A stretch of DNA of 57,179 nt from CAADGY01 sp900696665. Its GTDB lineage: Bacteria; Acidobacteriota; Terriglobia; Bryobacterales; Bryobacteraceae. The notes beneath the pieces were generated by a model, which saw only the letters and a list, made by a program, of their open reading frames with translations, searched no databases and had not been told where the DNA came from. The position numbers were made by a program, and so were the translations under genes. The stretch spans positions 1 through 57,179 of the forward strand of contig JAPSFM010000024.1 of assembly GCA_035063885.1 (NCBI GenBank), read 5' to 3'. Below, in pieces: positions 52,896 to 57,179 of the stretch; the first letter of the stretch is position 1; each line of letters starts with the position of its first letter.

Positions 52896-52995
52896 GGCAT
52901 AGTACTGAGCTTCCCAGCCAACTTGCCTTAGCCACTCGAAAAGTCTTGTTCGCGGGAAGACTCAATGGTATTCTCAAGCTGTCCCGGCTCAGTAC
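52891..52995. other. Interlocking inverted repeats in an intergenic leader
   Basis: GCTAAGGCA (52891-52899) pairs with TGCCTTAGC (52924-52932), and GTACTGAGC (52902-52910) pairs with GCTCAGTAC (52987-52995), both perfect 9-mers. The pairs interlock in the order A-B-A'-B', so they could form a pseudoknot or two alternative hairpins. A 6-bp hairpin (AGTCTT 52942-52947, AAGACT 52957-52962) lies between. The region separates the CYTH gene and the 53023 gene. It could be a terminator for the first or a structured leader for the second. I know no family that matches. Confidence 0.45.
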
Positions 52996-53022
52996 CATGA
53001 GTACCGGGGCGAGGTCTCGCGT

Positions 53023-53469
53023 ATGATCACGAGCATTCTGATAAGCGTATTGTCCGTATTGCTGCTTGCCTACTGGTTTCGATACACGTGCCAACTGATC
53101 CTGGGGGCACGGACGAGCAAAGACTACGCGCAGCAGGTCGCCATTGCAAATCAGCTCAGTTTTGTGGATGTCCACGCCCGATTGCGGGAGGACGCCTCGG
53201 CCCGGCTTGATCCTCTTTGGCAGTCACTCGACAAAGATTACCGAATCCTGACCTATCTGCTACGGCATGCGGCGGATTTCGACCTTGGCGGCTCAACGGT
53301 TGAGCAGCGTATGCTTATGGTGGATTTCGTGGTCATGCGATTCGTTTACTCACTCGGCAACCGTTTTTCAAACTCGATGGCGCGGCGCGCGCTTACGGAA
53401 ATGTCCGAGATCCTCAGCCATTTCGCCCACGTACTTGGGGAGAGGGCTGCATCCGCCTCTCACGTCTGA
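53023..53469 (+). CDS. Small membrane-anchored protein of unknown function
   Basis: A 148-residue protein with one N-terminal membrane helix (ILISVLSVLLLAYWFRYTCQ), so the rest, all alpha-helical in pattern, is probably on the cytoplasmic side or cleaved off. Helical segments with RILTYLLRHAADFDLGG and MLMVDFVVMRFVYSLGNRF look like a small helical bundle. I do not recognise a family. It follows the inverted-repeat region and precedes the double MBL protein by 66 bp. No functional link is claimed. Confidence 0.7.
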   Translation: MITSILISVLSVLLLAYWFRYTCQLILGARTSKDYAQQVAIANQLSFVDVHARLREDASARLDPLWQSLDKDYRILTYLLRHAADFDLGGSTVEQRMLMVDFVVMRFVYSLGNRFSNSMARRALTEMSEILSHFAHVLGERAASASHV

Positions 53470-53535
53470 CGGCTGAGTTCCACGGACCTGCCTCAACCTA
53501 TACCTGAGCCGCAATTTCGTATAGCATAAAGGGCC

Positions 53536-55491
53536 ATGGGCAGATCCAGCCGGCGCCGTTTCCTTCAATCGGCCGGAGCGTTGGGTGCCGTTACGCAATC
53601 GCAAACGGCAGAAGCTTCTACCAGTAAAGGCCGTCCCGATGTCTTCGCGCCCGCATCTAAACCACGCAAGATCAGCGACAGCCTCTACCTGTTCGAGGAT
53701 ACGTGCAATGTATGGGTTATCCGGAATGGCTCCCGTGCGTTGTTGATCGATTTCGGCTCGGGAAAGATCCTCGACCATCTAGGAGAGATGGGTGTCTCCA
53801 AGGTGGATTGGGTCCTGCACACGCACCATCATCGCGACCAGTGCCAGGGTGACCGGAAAGCCATCGAACGCGCTATCCCCATCGCCGTACCGGCACATGA
53901 GGCGCATCTGTTTTCCGACGCCGAGAACTTCTGGCGAAATCGCCGTGTTTTCCACCTCTATTACGTGCGGAACGACTTCAACACGATCACCGAAAACATT
54001 ACGGTGAGGCAGGTGCTGAAAGACTATTCGACGTTTCGTTGGGGCAACGTGGATTTCTTTATTCTTCCGACCCCGGGTCATACGCTGGGCTCCATTACTT
54101 TGCTCGCCGATATCGACGGGAAGAAGACGGCTTTTTCCGGCGACCTGATGTATTCGCCTGGCAAGATCCAGAATCTCTACGACACGCAGGTGAACTATGG
54201 CGGTTCGGAAGGCATCGACCTGGGTATCTATTCGCTCGCACGCCTTAGGGAGCAGCGGCCGGAGCTGTTGTGCCCGTCCCATGGAGATCTTTTGAGAGAT
54301 CCGGACGCCGGTATCGACCGGACCATCAAAGTTCTCGGCGATTACTTACGATTTCAAACCGGCAATGATCCGATCGAAACGTTCCGGCCGTTTGCGGTGA
54401 GTCCGCATCTGATCTGTCATCACCTCACTACATCATCCTTCTACGCGATTCTCAGCAACAGCGGCAAAGCGCTGTTTATCGACTACGGAGCCGCATCCGG
54501 GACTCACTTCGGCAATTTTGAGCGGGCCACCGCGGCCACGGATCGCATTCGTTTCGTCGAGCACAGCATTGATCATCTCAAGCGCCACTATGGCCTGAAG
54601 TCTGTGGATGTGGCTATGCCCAGCCACATGCACGACGACCACATGAACGGATTTCCCCACTTGAAGCGGCATCACGGGACGAAGGTGTGGTGCTACGACA
54701 ACATGGTGGACGTGTTCGAGAACCCGCGCGGCTACAACCTTGGCTGTATACTGGGCGAGCCTTTCAAGGTAGATCGCGCTTTCCGTCATGGCGAGAAGTT
54801 CAGATGGGAGGAGTTCGAATTCGAAATCACCCATTCACTCGGACATACCGAATACCAGATGGCCCTGTTTTCCACCATCGACGGAAACCGGGTGGCATTT
54901 ACCGGGGATGCTTTTTTCCCGAATCCGCGCAATGACGGTACGCTGCGGCACAACATCATTTTCCGGAACCATGTAGAAAACGACAGCCATCTGAAGTCGA
55001 TCCGGAATCTCGTCGAGCATGAACCCACGCTGATTGCACCCGGCCATGGCAAACCCTATCCCGTGGACCGCGCCATCATGGAAGCAACCGAGCAGAAGTT
55101 CCGCAAGCAGCAACAGTTCTTCTTCGACTTGCTTCCAGAAGGAGAGGTGGACTTCGGGCTCGACCCGAGTTGGGTCAGCCTTTACCCCTACCAGATCCTG
55201 CTGGCGCCCGGCGAACGGCGGCCGCTCGAAGTGCGGGTGCAAAACTACAAACCTTCCCCGATGAAAATCGAAGTGGCATTAGTGGCTCCGCGGGAATGGA
55301 CCATCTCCCCGGATGTATTGAAAATCGACGTGCCGGCCCGGAGCAAGTCGAAAGCGACGATGCAGATCGCCGTGCCGAAGTCCTGGCAGGCGCCGGGAGT
55401 GCGCTTCGCCATAGCCGCCGACGTCATGCGTGATGGCAAGTACCTTGGCCAGGTGACCGAAGCGGTTATCGAGATGCCCCAGCAACCATAA
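53536..55491 (+). CDS. Tat-exported double metallo-beta-lactamase-fold protein
   Basis: A 651-residue protein with a twin-arginine signal (GRSSRRRFLQSAGALGAV). Two MBL domains follow. The first (about 45-270) has HTHHHRDQ, then TPGHTLGS, FSGDLM and CPSHGD. The second (about 290-520) has MPSHMHDDHMNG, HSLGHTEYQ, FTGDAFF and APGHGKPY. All metal-binding His/Asp positions appear to be filled in both. The last 110 residues form a beta sandwich (about 540-650) like NPCBM-associated or NEW3 domains. Start ATG at 53536. The substrate is unknown; being folded before export, it probably acts in the periplasm. It may be co-transcribed with the following MFS gene. Confidence 0.87.
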   Translation: MGRSSRRRFLQSAGALGAVTQSQTAEASTSKGRPDVFAPASKPRKISDSLYLFEDTCNVWVIRNGSRALLIDFGSGKILDHLGEMGVSKVDWVLHTHHHRDQCQGDRKAIERAIPIAVPAHEAHLFSDAENFWRNRRVFHLYYVRNDFNTITENITVRQVLKDYSTFRWGNVDFFILPTPGHTLGSITLLADIDGKKTAFSGDLMYSPGKIQNLYDTQVNYGGSEGIDLGIYSLARLREQRPELLCPSHGDLLRDPDAGIDRTIKVLGDYLRFQTGNDPIETFRPFAVSPHLICHHLTTSSFYAILSNSGKALFIDYGAASGTHFGNFERATAATDRIRFVEHSIDHLKRHYGLKSVDVAMPSHMHDDHMNGFPHLKRHHGTKVWCYDNMVDVFENPRGYNLGCILGEPFKVDRAFRHGEKFRWEEFEFEITHSLGHTEYQMALFSTIDGNRVAFTGDAFFPNPRNDGTLRHNIIFRNHVENDSHLKSIRNLVEHEPTLIAPGHGKPYPVDRAIMEATEQKFRKQQQFFFDLLPEGEVDFGLDPSWVSLYPYQILLAPGERRPLEVRVQNYKPSPMKIEVALVAPREWTISPDVLKIDVPARSKSKATMQIAVPKSWQAPGVRFAIAADVMRDGKYLGQVTEAVIEMPQQP

Positions 55492-55582
55492 CCCACCCGG
55501 ATCTCGCATAGCCGCAGGAATGAAGGTCGGAGTGTGCCCTCCTGTGATATAAAAGACATTTCATCTTAGGAGTTATCTCTTC

Positions 55583-56854
55583 ATGCAAAAGACCTTCTAC
55601 GGTTGGTGGGTCACCCTGGCTACATTTTTCACTTTCGGGCTGGCGGTGGGCATCCCCTACTACGGCGGGCCCTTTTTTTATGACTATTACATGCAGACGT
55701 TCGGGTGGACGAGGGCGGACATCACGCTCGGTTTCCCGATTGCGGCGACCTTTACGCTGTGGGTCGGTCCCCTGCTCGTGCACCGGTTCAGTCCTCGGCG
55801 GCTGATTCTGGTAGGGACTGCAATGACAGGTCTCGCCTTCGTCGGCTTCGGAACTATGGGCGGCGGGCTTGGTCTCTACTATGGCCTCTGGTTCCTATAC
55901 ATAATCGGATACATTTTCTCTGGCCCCATTCCCCACCAGGTCATCATTTCTCAGTGGTTTCGCAAGCATCGCGGAAAAGCGATGGCTATTGCCTACCTGG
56001 GTGTCGGCGTATTTGGCGGGTTGTCTGCGAAATTCGTCGCCAAACCGCTAACCGATCTCTTTGGTTTTCAGGGTGCACTTATCGCCATTGGCTCCCTGAT
56101 GTTACTGGTCTGGCCCATCACTCTATTCGTGTTGCGCGACCGGCCCGCTGACATGGGGTTGATGCCCGATGGTGAGAGCAGCGCCACGGCACTACCGCCG
56201 GCGGCGCCCAGGGACTTCCGTTACCTGCTGCGGCAGCGCGCTTTTTGGCTGCTCGCGTTAGGCAGCTTCGCTTCCATCGGAGCTATTGGCTCGGTAAACC
56301 AACACATGAAGCTCGTATTTTTGGAGCAGGGCTATACGGATCAGGATCAATTGGACACGGTTTTCGGGAACGCCACCATGATGATTCTCTGGTCGAGCAT
56401 CGGCGGGCGGCTATTTATGGGTTGGGCGGCGGACCGGTTTCCGAAGAAATACGTGATGTCCATCACCTATGCTCTGGTCGCCGGTACCATTCCGCTGTTG
56501 CTCACCGTCCATCCGGGCTCGGAGATTTCACTGTATGTTTTCGCAGTTTTGTTCGGGTTCGGAATGGGTGCGGATTACATGCTGATACCGCTCATGGCCG
56601 CCGAACATTTCGGGGTCAACACGCTGGCCCGCAGCATGGCGATCATTTTGCCGACCGACACGATTGGACAGACGTGGTTCCCTTATCTTGTTTCAATCCT
56701 GCACGGCGCCGTTGGCGGATATAAGTACGCTATGCTCGCCGTTTTCGGGCTGGCCGCCCTGGGAGCCCTGGCCATTGTCATGCTCCCGAAACACGGTCAA
56801 AAGGATGAATCTGTGAGTTCCGCAGAACCGCAACGAATGGCGGTCAAGCGCTGA
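55583..56854 (+). CDS. MFS transporter (oxalate/formate antiporter-like subfamily)
   Basis: A 423-residue protein with 12 predicted membrane helices. Start MQKTFYGWWVTLATFFTFGL is typical of the oxalate:formate antiporter and monocarboxylate-related MFS families, as is SQWFRKHRGKAMAIAYLGVG after the sixth helix and GGRLFMGWAADRFPKKY (the second MFS loop). The cytoplasmic loop in the middle has the 'RPADMGLMPDG' element also common there. GGAG at 55570-55573 precedes the ATG by 9 bp. It would carry organic anions or related small molecules. It follows the double MBL gene by 91 bp. Confidence 0.83.
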   Translation: MQKTFYGWWVTLATFFTFGLAVGIPYYGGPFFYDYYMQTFGWTRADITLGFPIAATFTLWVGPLLVHRFSPRRLILVGTAMTGLAFVGFGTMGGGLGLYYGLWFLYIIGYIFSGPIPHQVIISQWFRKHRGKAMAIAYLGVGVFGGLSAKFVAKPLTDLFGFQGALIAIGSLMLLVWPITLFVLRDRPADMGLMPDGESSATALPPAAPRDFRYLLRQRAFWLLALGSFASIGAIGSVNQHMKLVFLEQGYTDQDQLDTVFGNATMMILWSSIGGRLFMGWAADRFPKKYVMSITYALVAGTIPLLLTVHPGSEISLYVFAVLFGFGMGADYMLIPLMAAEHFGVNTLARSMAIILPTDTIGQTWFPYLVSILHGAVGGYKYAMLAVFGLAALGALAIVMLPKHGQKDESVSSAEPQRMAVKR

Positions 56855-56862
56855 GGCATCGC

Positions 56863-56887
56863 ACCGGCAAGGATCGTGATTGCCGGT
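56863..56887. terminator. Hairpin after the MFS gene
   Basis: ACCGGCAA and TTGCCGGT form a perfect 8-bp stem with a 9-base loop, 9 bp after the MFS stop. No T-run follows, so it is a weak candidate for a terminator or 3'-end stabiliser. Confidence 0.35.
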
Positions 56888-57091
56888 AGCCCAAGAGCAA
56901 CAGAATAATCCCAAGATTTGCAGTTCGCGGAACTTGCAGTTGTTCACGCCGGGCGGCCAGGAAAAAGACACAACGATACAGCTTACACGAACAAGAATTG
57001 CCTGCTGAGAGTGGGCAGTGCCCGCCCCTGTTATGCTGTAGGCGAAGTCTTGTATTTTGCAGATTCGATTTTTGACGTACGGAATGCAAAT

Positions 57092-57179
57092 ATGAATCGC
57101 CGGAAGTTTTTGCGTGCCTCGACCTTGGGCGCCGCCGGCGTGGCGGATTCCACCGCCGCTCCTGGCAACGTGTATCGGG
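57092..57179 (+). CDS. Start of a Tat-exported protein, cut by the window end
   Basis: Only the first 29 codons are present. They read MNRRKFLRASTLGAAGVA, a twin-arginine motif (RRKFL) followed by a hydrophobic, Ala/Gly-rich stretch, then DSTAAPGN. A folded, exported protein, often an oxidoreductase, sulfatase or amidohydrolase in such genomes, is likely, but the window ends before any domain. The 237 bp before it (56855-57091) hold the hairpin above and no gene I can support. Confidence 0.7.
   Translation, partial: MNRRKFLRASTLGAAGVADSTAAPGNVYR

Noticed and set aside
1..57179. tRNA, rRNA, transposase, CRISPR or phage features
   Set aside because: I looked for conserved tRNA T-loops, repeats with regular spacing and transposase motifs and saw none. 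A tRNA scan would be decisive.

Overview
The window is a gene-dense, GC-rich (roughly 58-60% by eye) bacterial chromosome segment with no tRNA, rRNA, insertion sequence or CRISPR array that I could recognise. The best guess is an acidobacterium of the Solibacter/Bryobacter type. The grounds are a pilus/type II secretion-like cluster with a glutamine-rich pseudopilin, a two-subunit glycine dehydrogenase, a nuo operon without nuoB and nuoI, Tat-exported metallo-beta-lactamase-fold proteins and LolA. This placement is inference, not a database result.

Layout. 1-870: a decayed DUF2726-type gene (minus strand). 872-9915: a plus-strand run of a secreted permuted NlpC/P60-like protein, LolA, then GspF, GspE, PilM-, PilN-, PilO- and PilP-like proteins and a pseudopilin-like protein with a very long Gln/Pro-rich tail. 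No secretin, major pilin or prepilin peptidase is present. 10118-16400: the minus-strand glycine cleavage operon gcvT-gcvH-gcvPA-gcvPB, followed 10 bp later by a GT-C glycosyltransferase. 16831-20011: isocitrate dehydrogenase, a convergent glucuronokinase-like GHMP kinase, D-aminoacyl-tRNA deacylase and a small basic protein. 20031-22364: an ECF-type nickel/cobalt importer (CbiM with a PDGLE domain, CbiQ, CbiO). 22435-31945: Rieske ferredoxin, MutM, FolP, a GNAT protein, TyrRS, a secreted DUF3943-like protein, DNA ligase D, an MFS exporter and an orphan ABC ATPase. 31955-44948: one long minus-strand complex I operon (nuoA, C, D, E, F, G, H, J, K, L, M, N) with no nuoB or nuoI. 45021-49328: ThiS, a MerR regulator, a C-terminal processing protease and a long human-type GMP synthetase. 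49335-52221: a translationally coupled minus-strand trio of HAD phosphatase, amidohydrolase-like lipoprotein without metal ligands, and methyltransferase. 52299-57179: a CYTH protein, a short region of interlocking inverted repeats, a small membrane-anchored unknown, a Tat-exported double MBL-fold protein, an MFS transporter and the start of another Tat-exported protein.

How the genes fit together. The block is mostly core metabolism (one-carbon, TCA, respiration, purine, folate, thiamine, DNA repair), with envelope functions at both ends. The gcvT and nuoA promoters share an almost identical block around a perfect TTGACA -35 box, which hints at a common promoter type for two highly expressed operons. 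I found no convincing new defence or mobile system. The most interesting items are the missing complex I subunits, the tandem-domain GMP synthetase, the plant-like glucuronokinase, the metal-ligand-free amidohydrolase in a coupled operon, the Gln-rich pseudopilin, a C-terminal motif shared by the GT-C protein and the methyltransferase, and the interlocked inverted repeats at 52891-52995.
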